Source: Caryophanales bacterium (lineage in GTDB: Bacteria; Bacillota; Bacilli; CAJFEE01). From it: 64,000 nt of DNA. Location of the stretch: the NCBI GenBank assembly GCA_029256085.1, contig JAQSYP010000002.1, forward strand, positions 328,426 to 392,425, read 5' to 3'. A program made the translations under genes and the position numbers. Of the stretch, positions 10,043 to 20,397 are shown piece by piece (the stretch's first letter is position 1; every line of letters starts with the position of its first letter). Under the pieces are notes generated by a model that searched no databases, was not told the origin of the DNA, and worked only from the letters and a program-made list of their open reading frames with translations.

Positions 10043-10849
10043 ATGAATAACGTTATTAGATATTATGAAAAAAGTAATGAAGACTCCAGATTAAATACTA
10101 ATAATTCCAGAAAAATTGAGTTTGAAATAACAACTAGGGCACTTAATAAATTAATTAAGTCATCCGATAGTATTTTAGAATTAGGAGCAGCAACAGGAGT
10201 TTATTCTTTTTATTACGCCAAAAAAGGCAATAGTGTGATTGCTACAGATATTACTCCTAAACATATTGACATCATTAATAAAAAATTAGTTGATGAGTTT
10301 AATAGTAGTTTGAAGTTGAGTGCTCAGTTAGTAAATGCCACAGACTTATCAAAATTTGAATCTAAAAGTTTTGATGTAGTATTGTGCCTCGGTCCTATGT
10401 ATCATTTAACTAATGAAGGCGATAGAGAGAAATGTATTAAAGAAGCCCAGAGGGTACTAAAAGATGATGGATTACTTGCAATTGCATATATTAATAAACA
10501 CTACATTCTAAATACTGTGATGTTAAACGATAAAAAATATTTAACAAGGGAATTTATTGATAAAATTTTAGATACAGGGGTTATTAAAGAAGGAGAAAAA
10601 GACTGTTTCTGGACTGACGCCTATTTCACTACTCCTGATGAAATTCAAACTCTTGTTGAAAAGTTTGACGTGAAGGTAATTGATCATCTTGGAACTGATG
10701 GACTAAACCGATTATTAAATGAATCAATAAATAATTTAAATGATCATGTGCTAGATAATTGGTTATATTACGTGGAAAAGAGTTGCAGAGATAAAAACAT
10801 CCTAGGAATTAGTAACCATGGTTTATTAGTATGTAGAAAAAGAAGTTAA
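10043..10849 (+). CDS. SAM-dependent methyltransferase, tandem paralog
   Basis: ILELGAATGVYSFYYAKKG; VVLCLGPMYHLTN; AGGGTGG RBS before ATG at 10043. Confidence 0.85.
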   Translation: MNNVIRYYEKSNEDSRLNTNNSRKIEFEITTRALNKLIKSSDSILELGAATGVYSFYYAKKGNSVIATDITPKHIDIINKKLVDEFNSSLKLSAQLVNATDLSKFESKSFDVVLCLGPMYHLTNEGDREKCIKEAQRVLKDDGLLAIAYINKHYILNTVMLNDKKYLTREFIDKILDTGVIKEGEKDCFWTDAYFTTPDEIQTLVEKFDVKVIDHLGTDGLNRLLNESINNLNDHVLDNWLYYVEKSCRDKNILGISNHGLLVCRKRS

Positions 10850-10876
10850 TCTTAATACATAAGGGAGATAAGATTT

Positions 10877-11149
10877 ATGCCGAGTAAAAAATATAGTTAT
10901 TGGCTATCGGTTATTGCTCTTGGTATATGTCTTTTTAATCTATTGGGATATGATGATAAATCCATATTGTTATTCCTTACAAGCCCTCCGTTTTGGATAA
11001 TGGAAACCCATTGGTTTGTTAAGCACTTTATTCATCCTTCGAATGTCTCAATATTTATAAAGTATGGTCTAACTATATTGTTTTGGTTTATATTTGGCTT
11101 TATATTAGATAAGTCTACTAGCAAACTATTTAACCAACGCAATACATAA
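10877..11149 (+). CDS. Small membrane protein
   Basis: 90 aa with two TM-like segments; GGGAG RBS. Confidence 0.6.
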   Translation: MPSKKYSYWLSVIALGICLFNLLGYDDKSILLFLTSPPFWIMETHWFVKHFIHPSNVSIFIKYGLTILFWFIFGFILDKSTSKLFNQRNT

Positions 11150-11159
11150 ATAGCATCAA

Positions 11160-11207
11160 AACAGTAATAAAAACCAATCGGATTTTATTACTGTTTTTGT
11201 TTTTAAT
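11160..11207 (+). terminator. Rho-independent terminator
   Basis: AACAGTAATAAAA..TTTTATTACTGTTTTTGTTTTT. Confidence 0.75.
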
Positions 11208-11478
11208 CTTTATTTATCAACTTTTATTACTACAAAGCCTAGCTTAATAACCTGAAATAATTGATAAAATGGAGATTATTTTCAAAAACAGCCCTCCTTA
11301 GACTTTGTAACAATCCAATATTATTTAATTCAACTAAATGATGAATTTCTCCTTCAGATTGACTCAGTTAAGAGGTTATTTGTAACTCTTGTTGAATATT
11401 ATTATTAGAAAAGTATGAATTAGTCGAACTGTTTCTAGCCTTACAATAATCAAATGTCGTCCGAAGGGTGTTAATACT

Positions 11479-11964
11479 ATGTTTTATCACAAAATATTTT
11501 TTCAAATAGGGCTTTTTAATATGATATTAGTTTTCTTATTCTCAACACTAGCTGCTTGGTATGAGGGCAGTGAAATAGTCAACAACCCATATGAGTGGAA
11601 ATATTCTACTCCTTTTACTCAATTAATGGGTGTTAATATCACTGATTACAAAGACATATCACAATTAGATTATTTTGTTTATGCAGCAAAATTTAGCCTA
11701 GCATTTCCAATAATGTTAATATGCGCGATATACATTTTTGCCGCAATTACATATTTATTCTTAAAAAAAATAAAATCCATTCAGTTATTCCCTGCCATCA
11801 TATTAGTTTCTTGAATTGCGCTAATTTTCGGCAGTTACTTACTATTGGATTCAACAACTGACGGGGCAAATACCATATTATGGGTTCTGTTAGTTAGTGG
11901 AGTTATTTATATTTTTGTTGGAGTATTATATAAGTCTAAAAAATTCCGCAGTTTAAAGAATTGA
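11479..11964 (+). pseudogene. Membrane protein ORF interrupted by in-frame TGA (11812-11814)
   Basis: ...FPAIILVS*IALIFGSYLLLDSTTDGANTILWVLLVSGVIYIFVGVLYKSKKFRSLKN*; same frame continues about 49 codons with TM character. Confidence 0.65.
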
Positions 11965-11974
11965 GGGATAATTA

Positions 11975-12559
11975 ATGAAGAAAATTATTATTCTAGTATT
12001 ATCGCTTTCCATAATAGTTGTAGCAGCAGTTTTTTTATATAGTAAATCTGAGGCAATTGACGAATCTAAACCAAAATTGAATTATAAGATTGATAGTAAG
12101 TCGTATAATTTATTAATGACGGAAAAAGACAAGCTACCTGAAAGTATGAAGGAAAAGGTAAAACTACCTAATAAATTCCCTTATGAAGTATCTTCTGTAA
12201 AAGCAGAAATTGGGCAAATGGGAACATCATATACAACTTTTGATATATTTTATAATGGTAAAAAAAAGGAACTTATTATGCTACGAATTCTTCCGAAAAA
12301 AGTAGAAAGTGATTATTCAAATGAGTGGGGAGTAAAGCCTAAAAATATCACCTTAAAAAATGGCAGTAAGGGAACATTTTCAAAAAATCCCAATGCACTA
12401 ATCTTTGATTGGGTTGATAAAGATACAGGTATTCAATATATGTTAAGTTTCCGTAGAGAAAATAATAAAGAAGTTTCGGACAAAAACCTTACTAAAGAGG
12501 ATGACACCAAAAATATAAAAATTATTAAAGCCTTTGTAGATTCGTTTAGCATTAATTAA
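11975..12559 (+). CDS. Exported or membrane-anchored hypothetical protein
   Basis: N-terminal hydrophobic signal/anchor; GGGATAATTAATG RBS region. Confidence 0.6.
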   Translation: MKKIIILVLSLSIIVVAAVFLYSKSEAIDESKPKLNYKIDSKSYNLLMTEKDKLPESMKEKVKLPNKFPYEVSSVKAEIGQMGTSYTTFDIFYNGKKKELIMLRILPKKVESDYSNEWGVKPKNITLKNGSKGTFSKNPNALIFDWVDKDTGIQYMLSFRRENNKEVSDKNLTKEDDTKNIKIIKAFVDSFSIN

Positions 12560-12610
12560 CTTTTATAAATTTTAATTACTTACCATTTAGATTTATAGAT
12601 TGATAAAAAG

Positions 12611-12640
12611 AGAGCCATTAGTTTGGCTCTCTTTCTATAT
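12611..12640. terminator. Terminator hairpin
   Basis: GAGAGCCattagttTGGCTCTCTTTC. Confidence 0.6.
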
Positions 12641-12648
12641 AAAATATA

Positions 12649-12804
12649 TTATTGTTTTTTTGTCCTAATATTTTTTATTGAAAGACGACCTAACAAAATA
12701 AATAGTATTAAAATGCCACTTTGTAAAAAGCTTACTGGTGTATATCTGGCTACTAAATATAGTATAAGGACTAGTACGATAGTTATAATATCAATATTTC
12801 TCAT
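12649..12804 (-). CDS. Small membrane protein (51 aa), not in ORF track
   Basis: MRNIDIITIVLVLILYLVARYTPVSFLQSGILILFILLGRLSIKNIRTKKQ on minus strand; more plausible than the overlapping plus ORF. Confidence 0.55.
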   Translation of the reverse strand: MRNIDIITIVLVLILYLVARYTPVSFLQSGILILFILLGRLSIKNIRTKKQ

Positions 12805-12826
12805 TATTTGTCCCCTATAAATTAGT

Positions 12827-13273
12827 TTAGTTAAATTTTTGTATTGCCGAACTTAGTTTGTTATTTACTTCTTTTTCACCCTGTACATAAAAGACTAATG
12901 TATTTTTCACAGCAAAGGTTTTGTGAGGCTCTAGTTTGACTGTTGCCGTGCTTTTCTCAAATTCTTTAAGTCCCTCTTCTCTGTCTGCATCTGTTTGGAA
13001 AACATAAATTGATAGTGTGCTATTATCCAAAGAATATGTTTTAGGTGAAATCTCATTTAATTTTTGCATGAAAATATTGTTCGTTGGTAAGTCTGCCTCT
13101 TTTAACTCCAAGCCTTGGTCTTTTATGGATGTTACAATTTCATCCAATAAAATGGTTTGTCCTTTATCAATATTTTCACTATTTGAATCATTTATGACAC
13201 GCGATTCTTCTTGTAGACCACAAGCTCCAAGTACTGAAATAAGTAGTATTTTAGAAAATAGTTTTCTTAACAA
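12827..13273 (-). CDS. Putative lipoprotein
   Basis: MLRKLFSKILLISVLGACGLQ lipobox. Confidence 0.6.
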   Translation of the reverse strand: MLRKLFSKILLISVLGACGLQEESRVINDSNSENIDKGQTILLDEIVTSIKDQGLELKEADLPTNNIFMQKLNEISPKTYSLDNSTLSIYVFQTDADREEGLKEFEKSTATVKLEPHKTFAVKNTLVFYVQGEKEVNNKLSSAIQKFN

Positions 13274-13313
13274 GAATATGCCTCCTTCAAAATCCTTTTG
13301 AATCTAAAACTTA

Positions 13314-13949
13314 TTATTCTGTAACAACCCCCCATCCAACTTTCTCTTTATCACCCATAGGAGGAATACTTTCAATAAGTCTAAAGGTCTTTTCGCCTGT
13401 CTTATACTTAGTATATGGCATAGCGTTAACCATAACTAATTCATATCTAAATTCATCCTTCAATAAGCTCTTTTTATTTTCAAATAAATAATAATATTTA
13501 CTGTCAAATCTAGCTTTTTCAGCTTCTAGGAAAACAGGACTTGCAGAACTAAATTTAAAAATACCTTTATCTTTTTGTGGCAAGGCGCCAACAGATATTT
13601 TGATAGTCTTGTAGGAAATGCTTTTCGATTCCTTTTGAATCATTTGATTTTCATCTATTTTAAGGACATAGTTAAATATTTTACTATTTTGGTTATAGTA
13701 TTCTTCAATAACAACTTTAATATTGTTCACTGTACCTTGCCCTATCTGTCTCATGGTTGTGTATTTAAATTTCTTACTCTCAAAATTGTCTAATCGTAAT
13801 GATTTTAAATTCATTTCAGGTGTGACCTTAGCTTTATTATCTGAAGGTTCCGATGCTTTATTATCGTTACTACAAGCTGTAATTAGCAAAATTATAATTA
13901 TAAAGAACAGTTTTAACAAAGTTTTCAGATTCATATTTAGTTTCACCAA
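13314..13949 (-). CDS. Putative lipoprotein
   Basis: IIILLITACSNDN lipobox. Confidence 0.6.
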   Translation of the reverse strand: MVKLNMNLKTLLKLFFIIIILLITACSNDNKASEPSDNKAKVTPEMNLKSLRLDNFESKKFKYTTMRQIGQGTVNNIKVVIEEYYNQNSKIFNYVLKIDENQMIQKESKSISYKTIKISVGALPQKDKGIFKFSSASPVFLEAEKARFDSKYYYLFENKKSLLKDEFRYELVMVNAMPYTKYKTGEKTFRLIESIPPMGDKEKVGWGVVTE

Positions 13950-14140
13950 TCTTTTAATATATTTTAAATGTTATATTCGACAGAAGATTTTTTATTCCTT
14001 TTATATAACTATAGGAGAAGGAAACCCTGTTGGAAAAACTACTAATCTAACATAAGTTCACCAAAAACCCCTATTGATTAACTCGATACTTTAAAGGGAT
14101 TTTCACTACAATTATTGAATATAGTACTTAATGCCAATAA

Positions 14141-14536
14141 GTGGGTGAAGCCGTGATTTCATTTAAAACATTGCTACTTTTAGCTGCATTGATTCTAGTC
14201 GTGGAAATATTAATAAGAAAAGTATTTAAAATTAAGATGAGTATTCATAAAACTTATGAATTTAATAATAAGCAGTACGAAACAATAACTAAATTCATAT
14301 ATAAATACTTTATTTTAATCTCCTTTATCATTTCAATTTTTTTGAATCATCTATTCAATGTTCCTGCTTATATTATGAACTTTTGTATGTTTTTTTTCAT
14401 TGCACTACAAGTGTTTATTCAAGGACTTGACCAAAAAAATGGAGCTCCCAAGAATAAGTTTGAATATTTTTTTAGCTTTGCATATTCGGGGGTTGTTTTA
14501 ATAACAGGTATAACTTTGTTTTTCTTTTTAGAATAA
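14141..14536 (+). CDS. Membrane protein
   Basis: 131 aa, about four TM-like segments. Confidence 0.55.
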   Translation: MGEAVISFKTLLLLAALILVVEILIRKVFKIKMSIHKTYEFNNKQYETITKFIYKYFILISFIISIFLNHLFNVPAYIMNFCMFFFIALQVFIQGLDQKNGAPKNKFEYFFSFAYSGVVLITGITLFFFLE

Positions 14537-14566
14537 TTTTCATGGTAGAGTCAGATGAGGGGTTAG

Positions 14567-14923
14567 GTGACTAGAGTGAAGATAAAAAATCATGCATGTC
14601 TTTTCTTGTATTTCATACCCTTTATTTATATTTCAATATATTTAGATTATAAGTTTCAAACAATATTAGGCTATATATTTGCATTAATTTCAATGTCAGT
14701 TTTAGCTTATTTTAATACAACAAAAAGTAGTTTAATTGGAGTTATATTTGGAAATTTCGTTTCCGCTGCAATCTCATACTATCTAGTTAGTTCGATACAA
14801 AACGACAACTGGTTATACTTTTTCAAAATATTCACACCGCAAAACTGGGTAATTGTTCTTAGTTGTATAAACTTTATCCCTCAGTTTATTGCAATATTAG
14901 TTGCAAAAACTATTAAATTTTAA
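14567..14923 (+). CDS. Membrane protein
   Basis: 118 aa, TM-rich. Confidence 0.55.
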   Translation: MTRVKIKNHACLFLYFIPFIYISIYLDYKFQTILGYIFALISMSVLAYFNTTKSSLIGVIFGNFVSAAISYYLVSSIQNDNWLYFFKIFTPQNWVIVLSCINFIPQFIAILVAKTIKF

Positions 14924-15042
14924 GTTCTTATAATCGATGCGAAATTACTTACTGATGATTAATGAATTTGTTGTTAGAAAGATTATATAAACGAAGGACA
15001 TGAATGTAATCTTGGAGAAGGTTGATAAAGGAGAGATAAACT

Positions 15043-15918
15043 TTGAAGAAACTTTTTAGTAGAAAAGCTATAGTCCTTATTGCAATTCTAATCATACCTT
15101 TATCAATTTACTCCATTAACATGTTAAAAGGCATATTAGAGTATAGACAAAAAACAGTAAATTATAAAGAGTTTCAAGCTTATTTAAGTAGTTATATTAA
15201 TAGAAATAATTTAACCGTTATTTCAAATACAGAGACTGAGAATAGCTATACATTCCTATACAAAAAACAAAATGAAATAGGAATCTGTACTTATACCTTT
15301 AATGAGCAACAAAAACAAGTGGGACAGTCATGTTCGACTACAACTGAAACCAAACCAATAACGTTATTAGTTACTAAAGATGAGAATAGTAGCAATAGAT
15401 TTGTTGCATTTACAATAACTGACGAGCAATTATATTCAAAAGTCTATAAAGCTGATGTGCTGTTTGAGGCTAAGAAAATAAGCGTAGATTTGGATAGTTA
15501 TGAAGGAATTATAGTAAATGCACCAAGAGACTTAAGTGAATTTGAAAAAGTAATTTTGTATGATAGAGAAGGAACTATAATTCTAACTCAGGGGAGTGAT
15601 TTAAGTTTTCAAGAAGTTTCGGAAATAGAGAGAGCATTAGCAAAAATAGTTGGTACTCCTCCATTTGCATCATCCAACCCTGCATCATCTAATCCATATG
15701 ATTATATTAAGGATAATCAAGAAGAATTTGATTATATTGTAGGAACTGGAAACAAAGGATTGAATTATATGTTAGATAAACTCAGTTCATCAAACGATGA
15801 CGGATTAAAAGAATATGTGATGGCAATGGCTTGTGCCGAAATTTTAGGTGATGAAAACCCTGTAAAAGAATGGGATTCAGGAAGAAATTGGTATAACAGT
15901 TATAAAACTCAGCAATAA
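15043..15918 (+). CDS. Membrane-anchored hypothetical protein; paralog of 22914-23816 lacking the DUF3139-like insert, with a C-terminal domain shared with 18414-19109
   Basis: YLSSYINRNNLTVISNTETENSYTFLYKKQNEIGICTYTFNEQQKQVGQSCS matches the paralog; C-terminus NPYDYIKDNQEEFDYIVGTGNKGLNYML matches NYFENNHEQFDYIISKKDITLNHFL. Confidence 0.7.
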   Translation: MKKLFSRKAIVLIAILIIPLSIYSINMLKGILEYRQKTVNYKEFQAYLSSYINRNNLTVISNTETENSYTFLYKKQNEIGICTYTFNEQQKQVGQSCSTTTETKPITLLVTKDENSSNRFVAFTITDEQLYSKVYKADVLFEAKKISVDLDSYEGIIVNAPRDLSEFEKVILYDREGTIILTQGSDLSFQEVSEIERALAKIVGTPPFASSNPASSNPYDYIKDNQEEFDYIVGTGNKGLNYMLDKLSSSNDDGLKEYVMAMACAEILGDENPVKEWDSGRNWYNSYKTQQ

Positions 15919-15959
15919 CAGAGTTTGAATCATAGATTTAAAAAACAATTGAAAATCAG

Positions 15960-16304
15960 GTGAGTTATATGTTGTTTGTTGTAGGTATTTTAGCTTTTAT
16001 TTCTGCATCAGTTTTTATTATGAAAAAAAGAAATGTTATCAGTCCATTCTCAAAAGGAGCTTTTCTGGCACTATTTGTTTCATTGCTAGCTACAATTTGC
16101 TTAGGGCAAAATTACACCGAAAGTTTAATTCCGGAAATACATGACGGGATTGGAATTTCTAACCAATTAGCTTATTGGATTATTGGGGAAAGAACATGGT
16201 CTGTTGAATTATTCAAACAATATTTTGATAACTCAATATATCTGAATCTGTTTTTAATTTTCATCTATCCTTTGGTATTAATATTAGAACCTAAAAATAA
16301 GTGA
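15960..16304 (+). CDS. Membrane protein
   Basis: 114 aa, hydrophobic segments. Confidence 0.5.
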   Translation: MSYMLFVVGILAFISASVFIMKKRNVISPFSKGAFLALFVSLLATICLGQNYTESLIPEIHDGIGISNQLAYWIIGERTWSVELFKQYFDNSIYLNLFLIFIYPLVLILEPKNK

Positions 16305-16383
16305 ATTAAATTCTTGAATAACACAAAAAAGTTATGTAACTTTTTCTTCGATAAATACAGTTTTCAATTAATGAGGCGGATGA

Positions 16384-16580
16384 ATGAGAAAAGCTTTGAT
16401 TAGACTTATAACAATTATTATAGTATTAGGGTCTGGCTATTATTATTTTAATCGGTCGGTTCTACTCCGTTAATTCCCATTGGTTTAATGGCAGCAATGT
16501 CTTTTATCTGGAAATCTGAACCGTTTAGTTTCATTGCATTATTAGTTGTCTCAATTCCATGGATTTATTTGCGAAAATGA
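16384..16580 (+). pseudogene. Frameshifted small membrane protein
   Basis: MRKALIRLITIIIVLGSGYYYFNRSVLLR* then, after a frame shift, IPIGLMAAMSFIWKSEPFSFIALLVVSIPWIYLRK*. Confidence 0.5.
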
Positions 16581-16609
16581 ACTGGTAATGCTGTGTAAAA
16601 TAAACTGCT

Positions 16610-17020
16610 TCAATTTCCCTCACTATTATTTTCTATTGAAAAAACATGACCATTTTTCAAATAATTAATCTCATTCTTTTCAGTAATTTGTCTTTTTCCT
16701 TCATATATAAACATTTGTGAAAAGCCGTTATTAGATTTGTAATATGAATACTTAATTTTTGGTTCATTCATAAACCTTACACTCACATAATAATCACTAA
16801 TTTTTATATCATAATTTCCCTTCATTTCCTTAATATCTGAAGAGTTTAATTCATATTCTTTCTCAATAGTTTTTAAAAAGGTGTTTTCTATTTCTTTTCT
16901 CCCGCTTTCAGTTCCGTTATACCCTGTAAAGTAGTAATCGATTCCATGGAATAATAATAATGGAATCAAAGTTGCTATAATGAAAATAATTAGAATTAAC
17001 TTTATCTTTTTATTTTTCAT
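16610..17020 (-). CDS. DUF3139-like hypothetical protein
   Basis: Short TM + KEYELNSSDIKEMKGNYDIKISDYYVSVRFMNEPKIKYSYY. Confidence 0.5.
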   Translation of the reverse strand: MKNKKIKLILIIFIIATLIPLLLFHGIDYYFTGYNGTESGRKEIENTFLKTIEKEYELNSSDIKEMKGNYDIKISDYYVSVRFMNEPKIKYSYYKSNNGFSQMFIYEGKRQITEKNEINYLKNGHVFSIENNSEGN

Positions 17021-17061
17021 AAAATCCTCTTATCAATTAGTTTTAATTTTATTACTCAGCC

Positions 17062-17760
17062 CTAATTCTTTTTGGGTTTATTTAATTCACGAATTAATTC
17101 TCTTTCTACCTCGCCTACACTATCCTTCTTTGATGTATTTTTTTGCAATTCCTTTTCAGATATAGGTTTCTTTCCTTTAACGACTATCTCATAACAACCA
17201 TTTAAGTCAGTGTATATTACTTGAAGAGACGTAATGTTATAGTTATTACCTAATTTGTTTAGTATTTCTTTAGTTGTTTTGGAAGGGGCTTTTTGACTAT
17301 CGTTACGAGAGATTTTATCACGGTTTATAATACCTAAAATATAAAGCATTTGAGAGGTTTTAAGTTTAAAAATATTTTTTGAATAGTTGCCATTTGCTAA
17401 AATCTCAGTATAAATATCTGCTAAAGGCAATTCAATATTGTCATTATAAGATTTACTCAAATTGATGAAATCCTTTTGGAATTGTTCATTATAATCCTCA
17501 GAAACTCTTTCGTCGAAAATTGTATTATTAAAAAGCTTATAGGAGATTTCACTGTCTGTTGGGGACAATTTAGTAATATAGGAGGAAGATTTTAGATTAT
17601 ATTGTGGTATTTGAACTTCCCCTTGTGCGCCATATACTTGTTTTACATAATTCTCTATTTTTACTTTTGCAATATAGTTACCAAAAGGAATCCCATTGAA
17701 AATTGAATAGAATAATATCATAAAAGAAATAAAAATTAGTGCTATTTTATTATCATTCAT
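17062..17760 (-). CDS. YfjL-like membrane-anchored protein, paralog of 28416-29165
   Basis: IPFGNYIAKVKIENYVKQVYGAQGEV...NYNITSLQVIYTDLNGCYEIVV matches the paralog. Confidence 0.65.
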   Translation of the reverse strand: MNDNKIALIFISFMILFYSIFNGIPFGNYIAKVKIENYVKQVYGAQGEVQIPQYNLKSSSYITKLSPTDSEISYKLFNNTIFDERVSEDYNEQFQKDFINLSKSYNDNIELPLADIYTEILANGNYSKNIFKLKTSQMLYILGIINRDKISRNDSQKAPSKTTKEILNKLGNNYNITSLQVIYTDLNGCYEIVVKGKKPISEKELQKNTSKKDSVGEVERELIRELNKPKKN

Positions 17761-17787
17761 AAGATTCCCCCTATTAAAAACAAATGT

Positions 17788-18255
17788 TTAGTCAGTCAAC
17801 TTCGAACCAGTAAGTATTTTAAATAGTTCTGCTGACTTGTTCTTGCCTAACTGTGCATATTTGTTTTCAAAAAAATTTATAAGCTCCACTTGGTCTTTAT
17901 CTGGACTTATCCAAAGTCGATAAGGCAGTGCTTCTACAAATATTAATTTTTTAGTATTAGGTTCAAATAAGAATTTGTAATCCTCGGGACGAAACATTTG
18001 AACTTTAGCGTTTTCCCAATCAACGCTTTCTAAAATATTTCTTACTTTTTTTACGTCAGACTTATTAGTAACTTCCTTAAAGTCCTCAAAGTTATTGTCA
18101 TTACCAATACGCTTTTGAACTTCAATTTTCTGTTCCTCTAACTGGTTTGAACAACTTGTTGTAAACATTAATACTATTCCAATGAAAGCTAATAAGTATT
18201 TAAACCTTTTCACTGTAACCCAACTTTCTAAATTGCCAATTGATAACCCCAACAC
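17788..18255 (-). CDS. Putative lipoprotein
   Basis: VLMFTTSCSNQ lipobox; VDWENAKVQMFRPEDYKF...YRLWISPDKDQVELI. Confidence 0.6.
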   Translation of the reverse strand: MLGLSIGNLESWVTVKRFKYLLAFIGIVLMFTTSCSNQLEEQKIEVQKRIGNDNNFEDFKEVTNKSDVKKVRNILESVDWENAKVQMFRPEDYKFLFEPNTKKLIFVEALPYRLWISPDKDQVELINFFENKYAQLGKNKSAELFKILTGSKLTD

Positions 18256-18413
18256 ACCTCACCAAAATTAACCTTTTATAATTCTTGGAAAACAATGAGT
18301 TAGACATTTATATTCGACACATTCTACACTATTCCTTCATTTAAGGCAGAATGTAAAAGGGATTATTACTAACTAAATAGAATACTTAATTGAGAGAAAG
18401 GAGCTTACTTATT

Positions 18414-19109
18414 TTGACAAAAACTAAAATTCTTTTAACTTTATCAATTTTGACTGTTGTACTTTTCGGGTGTAAATCAAATGAAGATACCGTTAAGAAA
18501 GCAACAACTAATATTAAGTTACAATCAGAAAAAAGTAGCAAATTAAAGTTAGAGTCTGAGATAGCTAAAATCTATGTTCTTAAAAGTATAGGGGGCACTG
18601 GTACAAAATTTTTTGAAGATGATAAAACGATTGAAACTTTTAAGAACGTAATTTCAAGCGCGGAAAAAAGCGAAGGTATTGTTAATATGTCTAGCCCTGA
18701 GTTTTTTTTAGATGTGAATTATGTAAATGGAAACGGGAAATTATTTTATTTACGGTTAGGTGAAAAAGGTCAAAGAAGTTCACTAATGGACCATAATGAT
18801 ACACATACAATTTATACTGTCTCGGAAGAAATGACTGCTAAGTTAATTGACTTACTGAGTTCAAGTAACCAACAAGTGAAAGAAAATGAAAATAATAATG
18901 AATTAACAAAACAAATTGACGTTGAACTAAATAGAATTATTAATTCAACTGAATTTATGCTATTTTCAGGTAGCCCCTTAAATTATTTTGAGAATAACCA
19001 TGAACAATTTGATTATATTATTTCAAAAAAAGATATTACCTTAAATCATTTTTTGAACAATTTTTCGGAAAATAATAACAAGGACCTATTTAAAATTTTA
19101 GAGAGGTAA
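18414..19109 (+). CDS. YhfM-like lipoprotein with extra C-terminal domain
   Basis: TTG start after AAAGGAG RBS gives MTKTKILLTLSILTVVLFGCKSNE; EGIVNMSSPEFFLDVNY...DTHTIYTVSEE shared with 39456-40007. Confidence 0.65.
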   Translation: MTKTKILLTLSILTVVLFGCKSNEDTVKKATTNIKLQSEKSSKLKLESEIAKIYVLKSIGGTGTKFFEDDKTIETFKNVISSAEKSEGIVNMSSPEFFLDVNYVNGNGKLFYLRLGEKGQRSSLMDHNDTHTIYTVSEEMTAKLIDLLSSSNQQVKENENNNELTKQIDVELNRIINSTEFMLFSGSPLNYFENNHEQFDYIISKKDITLNHFLNNFSENNNKDLFKILER

Positions 19110-19169
19110 TGGAGGTTGAGTTAATAATGGCAAAATACTTTTTAATTACCTTGTTAAAGTGGGGATATT

Positions 19170-19466
19170 ATGAAGAATAAAAAACTAACACTAATAATTT
19201 CTTTGTCTTTAATTTTCGCATTTATATTATATTTCTATTTACACTCAACTCAAAACTTAGCTATTAGAACACATGTTTTTTTTACAGCAGGTCCAAAATT
19301 AGCAATTAAAACGAAAGCATTCAAAATGGATAACTATACTTATAATAAATATAATGAGATTGAGTATAGCGAGGAAGAAGGCGAGATATACCAAATAACC
19401 AAACCTATGCGATTCTTACTAGTAAAGAAGGTAAATAATATTTATATTGTAAAAAAAATAGAATGA
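19170..19466 (+). CDS. Small membrane-anchored protein
   Basis: 98 aa, N-terminal TM. Confidence 0.5.
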   Translation: MKNKKLTLIISLSLIFAFILYFYLHSTQNLAIRTHVFFTAGPKLAIKTKAFKMDNYTYNKYNEIEYSEEEGEIYQITKPMRFLLVKKVNNIYIVKKIE

Positions 19467-19629
19467 TACGTTTTTCCAATAGAGAATTATTAAAATATTA
19501 TCAATATGTTTTAAATTTTGGCTGTTATAGGAATAAGCCCTTTTGAAAAGAGGAATTCTATGAGGAACTGAAAAAGGAATCCTAGAAAAAACACATTAAA
19601 TGGAGTTGTCCCTTTTTTAAAATAACAAC

Positions 19630-19890
19630 TTAATAACCAACAACCCTACCTATAATTTCTCCTACTATGTAAGATATTATTAAAATAGAAGATATAATTA
19701 TTGTAATTCCTATCATATAATTAATTTTCTTGTCAGTCTTTATAAAATGGTCCGAGAGAACAGATAATGTAACAATTATTAACAGGGACCATAAAAAATT
19801 ATTTTCTTTATAGATAATTCTTGTTGCGTTATCGATTCCTAACAATATTATAACAATAACTATATTAATTATAGATTTTATTTTCATCAC
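19630..19890 (-). CDS. Small membrane protein
   Basis: 86 aa, TM-rich. Confidence 0.5.
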   Translation of the reverse strand: MMKIKSIINIVIVIILLGIDNATRIIYKENNFLWSLLIIVTLSVLSDHFIKTDKKINYMIGITIIISSILIISYIVGEIIGRVVGY

Positions 19891-20192
19891 TATCCCCCAA
19901 ATATTAAAAAGATTTTAACCCCACTTAAATAATATAATTCTCTCATAATTATTAAATACCTTTATTAATAAATAAACAGTTTTAATTTTGGAGCGCAAAA
20001 AATTGCGTTATGGCACTATATAATTAAATCCGTGTCTTTTTTTTGTTACCAAAAGTTATTAAAGGTTTTTGTGTATTTATTTTGTTTGATTTTTTCTTAA
20101 AGATTTTTTATTGATATTTGAAAATTCTGTTAAAGTAGTAATAAGGATATTAAAAAGAATTATCGAGATAAGATAAATCGAGGGGGAAATGT

Positions 20193-20351
20193 ATGGGATT
20201 CTCTACAATTATTATGGTTCTACTTTTAGGAATTATAGTATTATTGATTGGCTTTGTAACTAAAAAACGGTGGTTAAAACTGCTATCAATAATTCCACTT
20301 GTTATCTCAGCATGGCATTTATCAATTCTATTTTTAATGGGTTTTCATTAG
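20193..20351 (+). CDS. Small membrane protein (52 aa), not in ORF track
   Basis: MGFSTIIMVLLLGIIVLLIGFVTKKRWLKLLSIIPLVISAWHLSILFLMGFH, preceded by GAGGGGG RBS, followed by a strong terminator. Confidence 0.6.
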   Translation: MGFSTIIMVLLLGIIVLLIGFVTKKRWLKLLSIIPLVISAWHLSILFLMGFH

Positions 20352-20367
20352 AATTTGTTAGCAAAAA

Positions 20368-20397
20368 GGGACCGCACATTTAAATGTGCGGTCCTTT
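20368..20397 (+). terminator. Strong terminator
   Basis: GGACCGCACATTTAAATGTGCGGTCCTTT. Confidence 0.75.

Noticed and set aside
9121-10849. Biosynthetic gene cluster based on two methyltransferases
   Set aside because: No core biosynthetic enzyme nearby; tandem paralogs are more likely stand-alone.
12623-12820. Plus-strand 65 aa ORF
   Set aside because: Overlaps a better minus-strand 51-aa TM protein and includes a terminator hairpin at its start.
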